From: Palauibacter sp022826685
GTDB lineage: Bacteria > Gemmatimonadota > Gemmatimonadetes > Palauibacterales > Palauibacteraceae
Strand: one strand, 5' to 3'
NCBI RefSeq assembly: GCF_965221685.1
Contig: NZ_OZ244907.1
Length of the DNA stretch: 64,000 nucleotides
Shown here: positions 23,971 to 32,943 of the stretch, in pieces
How positions within the stretch are numbered: the stretch's first letter is position 1
How the letters are laid out: each line of letters starts with the position of its first letter
The notes under the pieces: model-generated
The model's input: only the letters and a program-made list of their open reading frames with translations
The model's database searches: none
What the model was told of the DNA's origin: nothing
Position numbers and translations under genes: made by a program

Positions 23971-26900
23971 TTAAGCGCGCGCCAGCCGCCAGCGTTCCCG
24001 CCGCGCCGCGAGGTTGTACTGCGTCATCACCAGCGCCGGCACGACGACCATGAGGAGGATCGTGGCGATGAACACGCCGAAGCCGACGGAGGTCGCCAGC
24101 GGAACGAGATGTTGAGCGTACGTGCTCGTCTCGAAGACCAGCGGGGCCACGCCCAGGAAGGTCGTAATCGACGTGAGCATGATCGCCCGGAATCTCTCCT
24201 TGGCCCCGCTGATGATCGCATCCGCGGGCTCGAGGCCGGAGTCCCTGAGGTCGTTGATGAACCGGATCATCATGAGCGAGTCGTTGACGACCACGCCGAA
24301 GACGCCGACGAGTCCGTACAGCGACCACAGCCCCCAACTGAGACCGAGCAGCATGTGGCCGGCGAGCGCGCCGATCGCTCCGAGCGGAACGGCGGCCATG
24401 ATGATGAGGGGCTGCGTGTACGAGCCGAACGGGATCGCCATCAGGCTGTACATGATGAGGAGAGCGAGAATGAGCGACCGGCCCAGCACGGAGATCGCGT
24501 GGTCCTGCTCCTTCCTCTGACCGCCGTACGTGTAGCCGAGATCCGGGTTCTCGCTCGTCAGCCGCGCAAGGACTTCGTTGTCCAGTTTGGCGTTCACCTG
24601 CTGGCCGGTGGCGATGCGCGGATCCACATCCGCGGTGATCGTGACTGCGCGGCGTCCGTCGACCCGGTGAATGGCGGCTGACGAGCGGGAGAATCCGGCG
24701 GACGCGATCTGACCCAGCGGCACTTCGCCCCCCGGCGTGCGGACGAGGTAGTTTTCGACGTCGGTCGCGGAGTTGCGCTCTTCCTCCGGAAGCCGCACCC
24801 ACACCCGCATGTCTTCGCGGCCCCGAGGCACCCTGAGCGCTTCCGTCCCGAAGAAGGCCGAGCGCACCTGCGTCGCGAAGCGGTCGAGCGTCAGGTTCAG
24901 GGAGCGGCCCTCCGGATTCAACTCCAACTGAAGTTCCCGGAAGCCTTCATCGAGGTTGCTCCGAACGTCGAAGGTCCCCTCCATGGCCGTCAGTTCCGCC
25001 GCGAATTCGCCCGCAATGGCCTCCAGGCGATCCGGGTCCGGATGGGACAGTTCGTAGTGTACGGGCAGCCCCAGACCCAGAAGGTTCGATGAGATCGAGA
25101 GCGATTTCGCCTCGGCGGCGACCCCGACCTCTTCTCGCCACACGCGCTCGAAGGTGGAAGCGGCGATGCCCCGGCGGTTCCAGTCGTGGAGCTTGAACTG
25201 CACCGTGCCGAGATGGCCGCGAGCCGCCTCCACCGCGTCTCCGCCGAGAGGATCGTACAGTGCCGCCAGCTCGCCCACGGTGACGGCGACGTCGAACTCC
25301 AGCGGGTCCTCGCCTCCGTCGTCCTCCTCCGACAGGCGGGCCACGGCCCGGCGCCCCGCGGCTTCGATTCCCGCGACGACCCGGTCGGTGCGTTCGGCCG
25401 GGGTCCCCGTCGGCATCTCCAGGTTCGCCGACACGACATCGCCCTCGATCGGAGTGATGAACTGGTTGGGCACGATGCCCGACGCCACCGCCCCCAGCGA
25501 GATCACGAGCAGGCCGGCCGCGGAGGCGAGGATGATGGAGGGCTGCTCCGTCGCGACGCGGAGCCCGCGGTCGAGCGGTCCGTCCGCGATCCGCTTCATG
25601 GTGCGGTCCACGGCCCCCTGAGCCCGCTCCAGCATCCGATGGGCGGCACCGGACCTCCGCACGCGGCCGGGAGCCGCCAGATGGGAGAGGTGGTTGGGGA
25701 GAACGAGCAACGATTCCATCAGCGAGATCACGAGCACCGCGATCACGACGAGTGGAATCCCGCGGCCGAGTTCTCCCTGCGGGCCGGGCGCGTTCAGCAG
25801 CGCGGCGAAGGCCGTGATCGTCGTGAGAACCGAGAATATGACGGGAGTGCTGACGCGGCGCGTGCCGCGGATGGCGGCCGCAAGCCCCCGGTATCCCCGC
25901 TCTCTTTCCGCGAAGATGCTCTCTCCAACGACGATCGCGTCGTCCACGACGATGCCCAGCGCCAGCACGAGGGCCATCAGCGAGAACATGTTGATCGAGA
26001 TGCCCAGGAAACCCATCACGAGGAACGCGCCCAAGAACGAGACGGCCAGACCCACGGCCACCCACATGGCGAGTCGGATCTCCAGGAAAAGCGCCAGCGC
26101 CGCGAAGACGAGCGCGAACCCGATCAGGGCGTTCTCCGTCATGAGGCCGAGACGCCCGCTGACTTCCTCCGAATCATCCTTCCACAGTTCCACCGACACG
26201 CCTTCGGGCAGGGCCGGCACGACTTCGACGTCGAGATACCGCTTCACGGCTTCGGCGATGTCCAGTACCTGCTCCTCGGAGGTCCGGTAGACATCGACCC
26301 GGACCGCCGTCTGCCCGTTGTAGCGCACACTCAGATCGGTGTCGGCGAAGCCGTCCCGCACCGTCGCGATCTCGCCGAGCCGAACCGACGTGCCATCGGG
26401 ACGGCCGAGGAGGATGATCTCCTCGAAATCCACCTGCTCGTAGTTCTGCCCCAGCGTGCGAACGAGGATGTCCTCGCCACTGGTGGAGACCCTGCCGGCG
26501 GACAGTTCGAGTGAACTCTGGCGCACCGCGAACGCGATGTCGTCCAGAGTCAGGCCGAGGGCGCGCAGCCGTCGCACGGGCACCTCGATCGAGATCTCGT
26601 ACGGACGGGCGCCGCTGATCTCGGCCAGCGACACCTCGGGAAGGGCGGAGAGTCCTTCCTCGATTTCGTATGCCAGTTCCTTGAGCGTGCGCTCCGGCAC
26701 GTCGCCGTACACGAGGAGACGAATGACGCTCTGCCGACTCGTGATCTCCCGTATCTCGGGCCGTTCGGCGGCGGCCGGAAAGGTCGGAATGCGGTCGACC
26801 TCGGCCTTCACTTCGTTGAGGGCGCGGTTGACGTCGGTTCCCGAAGTGAACTCCGCAATCACCGACGCGAGCCCCTCGGACGCGGTGGCCTCCACCCGGC

Positions 26901-27195
26901 TCAGGCCGTCCACCGCCCGGATCTGCTCCTCGATTCGGCGGACGATGGATTCCTCGACCTCCTCGGGAGCCGCGCCGGGATAGGGGACGAGGATCTGGAC
27001 GCGGTCCAGGGAAAAGTCGGGCAGGACCTCCTGGACCAGATTCCGGGCCGAGGCCAGGCCCGCGAGAACGAGAAACAGCATGACCACGTTTGCGGCGATG
27101 CCGTTCTTCGCCATGAAGCCGATGGGGCCCCGGATACTGCTTCGGTCGAAGTGACCGTCGTCACTCACACGGCGCTCTTCCGTGATGTGTCCCAC
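23971..27195 (-). CDS. RND-family efflux permease without adjacent adaptor
   Basis: A 1074-residue inner-membrane protein of the AcrB/MdtB-like resistance-nodulation-division family. Visible features are the first membrane helix (NVVMLFLVLAGLASARNLVQE), the porter domain start PDFSLDRVQILVPYPGAAPEEVEE, the proton-relay helix LALGIVVDDAIVVGESIF, a second membrane half, and the closing GVFGVVVNDSLMMIRFIND. The Asp pair of helix 4 is present, so proton-driven transport is expected. No membrane-fusion protein or TolC gene adjoins it. The GTG at 27195 has AGGAG immediately before it; a GTG at 27168 (SDDGHFDRSS) with GGAAG 6 bases upstream is an alternative start. Substrate unknown. Confidence 0.88.
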   Translation of the reverse strand: MGHITEERRVSDDGHFDRSSIRGPIGFMAKNGIAANVVMLFLVLAGLASARNLVQEVLPDFSLDRVQILVPYPGAAPEEVEESIVRRIEEQIRAVDGLSRVEATASEGLASVIAEFTSGTDVNRALNEVKAEVDRIPTFPAAAERPEIREITSRQSVIRLLVYGDVPERTLKELAYEIEEGLSALPEVSLAEISGARPYEISIEVPVRRLRALGLTLDDIAFAVRQSSLELSAGRVSTSGEDILVRTLGQNYEQVDFEEIILLGRPDGTSVRLGEIATVRDGFADTDLSVRYNGQTAVRVDVYRTSEEQVLDIAEAVKRYLDVEVVPALPEGVSVELWKDDSEEVSGRLGLMTENALIGFALVFAALALFLEIRLAMWVAVGLAVSFLGAFLVMGFLGISINMFSLMALVLALGIVVDDAIVVGESIFAERERGYRGLAAAIRGTRRVSTPVIFSVLTTITAFAALLNAPGPQGELGRGIPLVVIAVLVISLMESLLVLPNHLSHLAAPGRVRRSGAAHRMLERAQGAVDRTMKRIADGPLDRGLRVATEQPSIILASAAGLLVISLGAVASGIVPNQFITPIEGDVVSANLEMPTGTPAERTDRVVAGIEAAGRRAVARLSEEDDGGEDPLEFDVAVTVGELAALYDPLGGDAVEAARGHLGTVQFKLHDWNRRGIAASTFERVWREEVGVAAEAKSLSISSNLLGLGLPVHYELSHPDPDRLEAIAGEFAAELTAMEGTFDVRSNLDEGFRELQLELNPEGRSLNLTLDRFATQVRSAFFGTEALRVPRGREDMRVWVRLPEEERNSATDVENYLVRTPGGEVPLGQIASAGFSRSSAAIHRVDGRRAVTITADVDPRIATGQQVNAKLDNEVLARLTSENPDLGYTYGGQRKEQDHAISVLGRSLILALLIMYSLMAIPFGSYTQPLIIMAAVPLGAIGALAGHMLLGLSWGLWSLYGLVGVFGVVVNDSLMMIRFINDLRDSGLEPADAIISGAKERFRAIMLTSITTFLGVAPLVFETSTYAQHLVPLATSVGFGVFIATILLMVVVPALVMTQYNLAARRERWRLARA

Positions 27196-27371
27196 CTCCT
27201 CTCGCGCCTAACGGTTTACGTGGCGCGCGGCCGATTCGCCAGTGCGCGGCGTGAACCCGATCCCGGGCGTCATGTCCCCGAAACTTTTGCCATCCGTTGT
27301 CCGAACGTATTCTCTTCGGTTGAGATGGGGAGAGATCCGGGTTGAAATAGGGAGGTGAGATCAATACACGG

Positions 27372-28547
27372 ATGACGATTCCGTCCAGCTACGCTGCCGG
27401 GTACGAGGCCGCGCAGGCCATCGATTCCCAACTTGCGGACGATTACATCCGTCATACCACCCTCGGCGATCCCCTTGCCGACCGGGTCGTCGAGGATCTT
27501 GCCGCGACCTGTGCCCCCGGCGAGGTACACGCGCTCATAGCGTCCGCCCTGCGGGATCCGTTCGAGTTGCCCGATGGTCTCCCGGACTCTCTCAGGGAAC
27601 TGGTGGCCGAGGTATCCGTCGTTCCGGACTGGTACGATTCGAAACTGGCCCAGGCGGCCACGCGCGGCTTCATCCGCAACTCCAACATCATTCCGGCGGC
27701 CCTGGCCGGAGCCGCGATCGTGGAGGGTTTCTCGACGCTGATCAGCAAGTCCTTCAGGATTCGGGGCCGCATCACGCAGAACGGGGTTCGCCGCCTTCGC
27801 CAGAACCTGCTGCACCTCGCCGACCAATTTCTCCCGGGCGGGATGGAACCGGGCGGGGACGGCTGGAGACTGACGCTTCGCATCCGACTCGTGCATGCAC
27901 AGTCCAGGATGCTGCTCAAGGATTCCGACGAATGGGACGCGGCAGCTCACGGCATGCCCCTCAGTGCGGCCCACATCATGCTCGCCTCCACGACCTTCTC
28001 GGCGCGTCTCCTGCAGCACGCCAAGCGCCTCGGCGCAAAATTCAGCGACCCGGAGTGGGAGGGCTACGTCCATGTGTGGAGATACACCGCCTGGATCATG
28101 GGCGTCCCGGAGGCGCTCCTCTTCGAGGATTATGACGCGGCGCGGCGCAGATTCGAGATCGGGATGCTGTGCGAGCCCATCCCGGACGACGACGCCATCA
28201 TCATGGCGAACAGCATCGTAAACGGTGCCCCGCTCCTGCTGGGCGTAAAGGACCCCAAGGAACGCCGGCCGTTCGCCACGTTCATCTACCAGGTTTGCCG
28301 GGAACTGGTCGGAAACGAGCTGGCCGATCAGTTCCTGTTCCCTCCATCCGGCAAGGTCCCGCAGGTTCCCCTGCTGTGGCTGAAGCACCGGATGAGGAGG
28401 GCGGCGCTGGAGTGGATTCCGGGATTCCACAAGCTCGATCGGGGGCACGACTACATGGAGATGCTCGACATCTCCAACGTGGGCGATTTCGAGCAGTCCT
28501 ACAGCTTGCCCACCACGCTCCACGACGAAGCGTCACGCTCCTGGTAG
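27372..28547 (+). CDS. DUF2236 / MpaB-type oxygenase-like protein
   Basis: A 391-residue helical protein of the DUF2236 family, which includes the haem-b latex-clearing protein Lcp of actinomycetes and the fungal ER-bound oxygenase MpaB. Conserved elements are the helix TLRIRLVHAQSRMLL with a probable proximal haem ligand His175, the STLISKSF region and HVWRYTAWIMGVPEALLFEDYD. Lcp cleaves polyisoprene by dioxygenation; MpaB shortens a terpenoid side chain. The substrate here is unknown, though a lipid or terpenoid is likely from family precedent. No clear signal peptide. GGGAGGTGAG lies upstream with a long spacer of 12 bases. Confidence 0.75.
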   Translation: MTIPSSYAAGYEAAQAIDSQLADDYIRHTTLGDPLADRVVEDLAATCAPGEVHALIASALRDPFELPDGLPDSLRELVAEVSVVPDWYDSKLAQAATRGFIRNSNIIPAALAGAAIVEGFSTLISKSFRIRGRITQNGVRRLRQNLLHLADQFLPGGMEPGGDGWRLTLRIRLVHAQSRMLLKDSDEWDAAAHGMPLSAAHIMLASTTFSARLLQHAKRLGAKFSDPEWEGYVHVWRYTAWIMGVPEALLFEDYDAARRRFEIGMLCEPIPDDDAIIMANSIVNGAPLLLGVKDPKERRPFATFIYQVCRELVGNELADQFLFPPSGKVPQVPLLWLKHRMRRAALEWIPGFHKLDRGHDYMEMLDISNVGDFEQSYSLPTTLHDEASRSW

Positions 28548-28556
28548 ACGCTGCGG

Positions 28557-29942
28557 TTACCGGAAGCTGAGGGCGGACTGGTCGCGGCCGCCGACCATGA
28601 TGAACGCCACGTTTCCCATATCGCGGATATTCTCGTCGGGCCGGCCATCGATCGCGATGATGTCCGCGAAGCGGCCCGTCTCGACCGTCCCCACTTCATC
28701 CTCGATCCCCACGATCTCGGCGTTCAGTCCCGTGGCCGCGGTGATCGCCTCGAGCGGCGTGAACCCGGCGGCGACGAGGTTCTCCATTTCGAGCAGCATG
28801 TAGCCGTGCATGCTGTCCGTCCCGATGCCGACCTTGACCCCCTTCTCCTTCGAGCGGCTGAGCTGTCCCAGACGGTCCAGCCGCCGCTGCGCACGACCCT
28901 CGTTCCGTGACAGCTCCTGCTCGTGCACCCGGCGCCCGCGCTCGAGCCAGTCGCGGATGTCGCCCGCTTCGTTGTCGAGGAAACCCCACTCGTTGAAGAC
29001 GCTCTGGAAGCCGATCGTGTACGTGTTCACGAACCCCACGTCGCGGCTCGCCATGAGGTCCATCAGTTCTTCGTCGAGGTTCCCCCCGTGCTGGATCGAG
29101 TTGACTCCCGCCTCGACCGCCAGACGGATGGACTGACCGTTCGCGTGCGCGGTGGCCTCGATCCCCAGCCGGTGCAGCTCGTTCACGGCGGCGTCGATCT
29201 CTTCCTTCGTGTAGTTGCTCTCGCCCGGGGCGTACGGGGTGCCGTTGTTGGGACCCACCCTGGCGCGGTCGGTGATCGTCAGCTTCATGTGGTGCGCGCC
29301 CATCTCGTAGTTCTGCCGGACGAATGTGCGCATCTCCCAGGGTCCGTTGGTCGTCCGGTACTCGGCCGGGCCGTGGCCGGCGGTGGTCGAGATGAAGTTC
29401 CCGCTGGGATAGATCCGCGGGCCCGGAATGATCCCCTCCTCCACGGCCTGCGAGGCCTGTATGTCGTTGTAATGGACCTCTCCGACCACGTAGATGCTCG
29501 TGACGCCGGACATGAGCTGGACCCGGATGTTCCGCACGATGCGCGCCATCTGCATGGCGTCGTGTTGCTCCATCCCTTCGAGCTGACCCCGAAGCGTGCG
29601 AATGTCGGGCCGGATCGAGAGGTGTGCGTGCGCGTCGACGATCCCGGGCATCACGGTGTGTCCGCTCAGGTCGACGACGCGGGCGCCGTCCGGGATCGCG
29701 ACGGCCGCCGCGTCGCCCACGGCTTCGATCCGCTCGCCGCGCACGATGATGACCTGATTGTCGCGAGCCGGCTGGCCCGTGCCGTCGATGAGCCGGCCGG
29801 CCCGGATCGCAATCACTTCCTGGGCCGCCGGAGGGCTCGCGGCAGCCATCATCGGGATGGCGCCGTGCGCCGGGGAGGGGACGGAGGGGATGAAGGCCGC
29901 GGCCAGCACCGCGGTCCACAGGGTCATCGCTGTCGTTCGCAT
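28557..29942 (-). CDS. Exported amidohydrolase with canonical HxH motif
   Basis: A 461-residue protein with GAGGAG upstream of its ATG and a signal peptide (TLWTAVLAAAFIPSVPSPAHG). Unlike the two paralogues near 7 and 12 kb, the first metal motif is standard: His105-Ala-His107 in GIVDAHAHLS. The lysine lies in HHMKLTITD, the later His in EATAHANG and SIQHGG, and the Asp in VGIGTDSMHG. It belongs to the imidazolonepropionase/Xaa-Arg or Xaa-Pro dipeptidase-like amidohydrolases; a dipeptide or amide is the most likely substrate, acting outside the cytoplasm. It converges with the MpaB-type gene, nine bases apart, and is divergent from the spermidine-synthase fusion. Confidence 0.87.
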   Translation of the reverse strand: MRTTAMTLWTAVLAAAFIPSVPSPAHGAIPMMAAASPPAAQEVIAIRAGRLIDGTGQPARDNQVIIVRGERIEAVGDAAAVAIPDGARVVDLSGHTVMPGIVDAHAHLSIRPDIRTLRGQLEGMEQHDAMQMARIVRNIRVQLMSGVTSIYVVGEVHYNDIQASQAVEEGIIPGPRIYPSGNFISTTAGHGPAEYRTTNGPWEMRTFVRQNYEMGAHHMKLTITDRARVGPNNGTPYAPGESNYTKEEIDAAVNELHRLGIEATAHANGQSIRLAVEAGVNSIQHGGNLDEELMDLMASRDVGFVNTYTIGFQSVFNEWGFLDNEAGDIRDWLERGRRVHEQELSRNEGRAQRRLDRLGQLSRSKEKGVKVGIGTDSMHGYMLLEMENLVAAGFTPLEAITAATGLNAEIVGIEDEVGTVETGRFADIIAIDGRPDENIRDMGNVAFIMVGGRDQSALSFR

Positions 29943-30149
29943 GGGACGCTCCTCGAGTCGGCGGGTGGTCGTCAGGTGGATGGCATCCACGAAACCTGTC
30001 GCCCGCGTTGGAGCGCGGCCAGACGACCGGGACCTTCCCGCGGGAACGTCCGCATCGCCGGTTCGAGCGGACTATCGACTGCCGTAGGGGCAGACTACGT
30101 TGCCGCCGACCGATGACCCCCTACACGACCCTCGACCGCCGGAGCCCCC

Positions 30150-32447
30150 TTGAGGCCGGATAGCCGCGCGCGCCGCTCCGGACTGCTCCTTCTCTTCTTC
30201 CTGTCGGGAATCAGCGGGCTGATCTACCAGATCGCGTGGGTGCGGCAGTCCGTCTTCACGTTCGGCGTCAGCATCTACGCGTACAGCACGGTCATCGGGG
30301 CGTACATGATCGGGCTCGCGCTGGGCAGCTACATGATGGGCCGGCGAATCGACGCGCACGCGCGGCCCCTGCGCACGTACGCGGCACTCGAGGTGGGGAT
30401 CGCCGCGCTCGCTGCGCTATCGCCCTTCCTGCTCGGGGCCCTGCATACAATCTATCCGGGGCTCAGCAACGCCCTCCCGGCCGGAGGCTTCTGGCTCACG
30501 CTGGGCCGGCTGGCCTTCTCTCTGGCCGTGCTCACGCCGACGACCTTCCTCATCGGGGCCACTCTGCCCGTCATGAGCCGGATCTACGCGACGCACGGCG
30601 GGCGCGTCGGAAGCGACGTGGGCCGGCTCTACCTCGTGAACACGGCGGGCGCCGCCCTGGGCTGCGTCCTCACCGGACTCGTCTTCCTACGGTACCTGGG
30701 CGCGCGGGAGACCATCTTCCTCGGTGCGGCGATCAATCTGCTCGTCGCGGGGGGGGCGCTCGCGCTCACCCGCCTGGCGCCGGCCCCGCTGGCGGGTGAC
30801 GGGGCGGGCGGGACCCGCGACGCGGCGAGCCAGGCCGGCGACGCCACAACGGATTCGGCGGTTGCGGCCGGACCCACGGACGCCGCGCTCCCGATCTCGG
30901 CCGGGGCACTGCGCTACGTCGCGATCGCTTACGGCATTTCCGGCTTCATCGCGCTGGGCTACGAGGTGGTGTGGGCGCGGATCCTCTACATCCACTCCTC
31001 TCACGCGGCCTACTCGTTCTCGCTCATGCTGACGGTCTTCCTCGCCGGGCTCGCGCTCGGAGGCGCCGGCGGGAGCTGGGTCCTGCGGCGGAAACGGGCG
31101 ACGGTGAGGCACTTCGGGGCAATCCAACTCGCGCTCGGGCTGCTGGCCGTCCTCATCCTCCACGCCTTCGCACGACTTCCCGCGCTTCACCTCGAGGACT
31201 GGTTCGGCGGCTACACCGTCGCCTACGAGTTCCTCATCGCCTTCGTCACGCTCTTTCCTCCCACCCTCCTCCTCGGAGCGCTGTTCCCCGTCGTCGGGAG
31301 CCTGTACACGCGCGAGCGGACCCGGGTCGTGGGGCTTCGCATCGGCCGCGTGAATGCGTTCAATACGGTGGGAGCCATCGCCGGCTCGCTCGGCGCGGGG
31401 TTCGTGCTCGTGCCGCTCCTCGGACTGCGCAACACGACGGTCGCGCTGGCGGTGCTGAACCTCGCCCTCGGCGCCGTCGCCCTGCACTTCGACCGCGGGG
31501 GCCGGCGGGCGCTGCGATTTGCGCCGGCGGGCGCGATGGTGGCCACGCTGCTGGCCGTCGCGATCCTCCCCACCGGGTTCTACCTCGGCTCGTACTACAC
31601 GGAGACCGACCGCCTCATCTTCTACAAGGAGGGCGTGGAGACCACCGTCGCCGTGCTCGAGGTCCCGGAGGACAACTTCAAGATCTCCTTCGTCAACGGC
31701 CGCGACGAAGTGCCGACGGACCGCGCGAGCATGTCGGCGTTTCGACTGCTTGGGCATCTGCCGCCGCTGCTCCGGCCCGGTGCACGCAACGCGCTGGTGC
31801 TGAGCTTCGGCAACGGGATCGCGACCGGGACGATGAACACGCACGACATCCCGGTCATCGACGCCGTGGACCTGTCTCCCGAGATGATGGAGGCGGCCGC
31901 GGTCTACGCCGAGGAGAACTACGATGTTCTCGACAGCGACCGGCTGCGGCTCCATGTCGAGGACGGGCGGAACTTCCTCCTCCGGACGGAGGAGTCGTAC
32001 GACATCATCTCCGTGGACGCGACGCACCCCGCGAACGCGAGTTCATGGGCGCTGTTCACGAGCGAGTTCTATCAGTTGATCGAAAGCCGGCTCGCCGCGG
32101 ACGGCGTCTTCATGCAGTGGATCCCGATCCACGGCGTCCGCGAAGACGACTATCGCGACATCCTGCGGACCGTGTGGGACATCTTCCCCAACATGGTGCT
32201 GTGGTCGACCGGATCGACGCACAGTTACGTCGTCGCCACGCGGGAGCCGATGTCGTCCGTCGTGATGCAGTCGGTGCTCACGCGGGCGGCTGCCAACCCG
32301 ATCGTCGCCCGGGACCTCGGGCCGCCGGAGACGATCGCCGGCTACGTGGCGATGGCCGAAGCGGACCTGACGGACTACATCGGCCGCGGCCCCGTCATCA
32401 CGGACAACGACGCCTTCTTCATGCCGTCACGCCCGACGCCCGAGTGA
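30150..32447 (+). CDS. Fused polytopic membrane / spermidine-synthase-like protein
   Basis: A 765-residue protein starting with TTG (GGAG 5 bases upstream). The first two thirds contain about a dozen hydrophobic helices in two groups separated by a Gly/Ala-rich loop (about residues 215-250). The first helix carries the hallmark LSGISGLIYQIAWVRQ of the fused MFS/spermidine synthase family. The C-terminal cytosolic domain has an aminopropyltransferase-like Rossmann fold: VLSFGNGIATGTM, AVDLSPEMMEAA, VEDGRNFLL and IISVDATHPAN. The gatekeeping catalytic Asp environment of true spermidine synthases is only partly recognisable, so polyamine synthesis is uncertain; these fusions are widespread and uncharacterised. 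Confidence 0.82.
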   Translation: MRPDSRARRSGLLLLFFLSGISGLIYQIAWVRQSVFTFGVSIYAYSTVIGAYMIGLALGSYMMGRRIDAHARPLRTYAALEVGIAALAALSPFLLGALHTIYPGLSNALPAGGFWLTLGRLAFSLAVLTPTTFLIGATLPVMSRIYATHGGRVGSDVGRLYLVNTAGAALGCVLTGLVFLRYLGARETIFLGAAINLLVAGGALALTRLAPAPLAGDGAGGTRDAASQAGDATTDSAVAAGPTDAALPISAGALRYVAIAYGISGFIALGYEVVWARILYIHSSHAAYSFSLMLTVFLAGLALGGAGGSWVLRRKRATVRHFGAIQLALGLLAVLILHAFARLPALHLEDWFGGYTVAYEFLIAFVTLFPPTLLLGALFPVVGSLYTRERTRVVGLRIGRVNAFNTVGAIAGSLGAGFVLVPLLGLRNTTVALAVLNLALGAVALHFDRGGRRALRFAPAGAMVATLLAVAILPTGFYLGSYYTETDRLIFYKEGVETTVAVLEVPEDNFKISFVNGRDEVPTDRASMSAFRLLGHLPPLLRPGARNALVLSFGNGIATGTMNTHDIPVIDAVDLSPEMMEAAAVYAEENYDVLDSDRLRLHVEDGRNFLLRTEESYDIISVDATHPANASSWALFTSEFYQLIESRLAADGVFMQWIPIHGVREDDYRDILRTVWDIFPNMVLWSTGSTHSYVVATREPMSSVVMQSVLTRAAANPIVARDLGPPETIAGYVAMAEADLTDYIGRGPVITDNDAFFMPSRPTPE

Positions 32448-32471
32448 TCCCGGCCCAACCCGCTACCGGGA
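32448..32471 (+). terminator. Hairpin after the spermidine-synthase fusion gene
   Basis: TCCCGG pairs with CCGGGA across a 12-base loop, starting at the base after the stop codon. There is no T-tract, so an intrinsic terminator is only a possibility. Confidence 0.3.
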
Positions 32472-32514
32472 GCCGCCCGTCGACACCTTCCCCACACCGA
32501 CCTACCTTTGCGGC

Positions 32515-32856
32515 ATGGATCCGTTCACGCGTCGATCGTCCGCTCTCGTGATTCTCGTCGTGCTCGTGCTGCCGTACGCGCGGGCACCGCTGTGCCAGGC
32601 GGGATCTCACGAGCACGCGGACCACGATGCGCCCGCCGGAGTCCACGCTCTCGTCGACCAGCCGAGTCACGGCTCGGAGGCGGGGACGGACTGCCACAGG
32701 CTCATGGGGTGCGCCATCGTGCTGCAGGCATCGCTTCCGGTCGTGACGACCGGCTTCCGGGCGATCACGCACGCGGCGGGCGACGCACTGGCGATCACCG
32801 CGGCGCCCATCCGATCCCGAGCCTCCCCGGATACGCCCCCTCCGAAGAACGTCTGA
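32515..32856 (+). CDS. Small exported His-rich protein at head of copper efflux operon
   Basis: A 113-residue protein with an N-terminal hydrophobic signal (ALVILVVLVLPYARAPLCQ), followed by SHEHADHDAP and other His residues, and a short hydrophobic segment around GCAIVLQASLPVV flanked by Cys. I do not recognise a family. The His/Cys composition and the position 87 bases before a Cus-type operon suggest periplasmic metal binding or sensing, a role filled by CusF in Escherichia coli, but there is no sequence similarity to CusF. No good ribosome site precedes the ATG. Confidence 0.55.
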   Translation: MDPFTRRSSALVILVVLVLPYARAPLCQAGSHEHADHDAPAGVHALVDQPSHGSEAGTDCHRLMGCAIVLQASLPVVTTGFRAITHAAGDALAITAAPIRSRASPDTPPPKNV

Positions 32857-32943
32857 ACGAATAAGCCGCACAACTGCCCCGATCGCCCGTCCGTAACGCG
32901 GTGGTCGGTGGCTTGACGTCATCGTTCAGACAAGAGGTATGTC

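Noticed and set aside
32504..32511. TACCTTTG, matching the Bacteroidota -7 element TAnnTTTG, before the His-rich gene
   Set aside because: No partner TTTG at the expected distance and no second example found; a chance match is likely.
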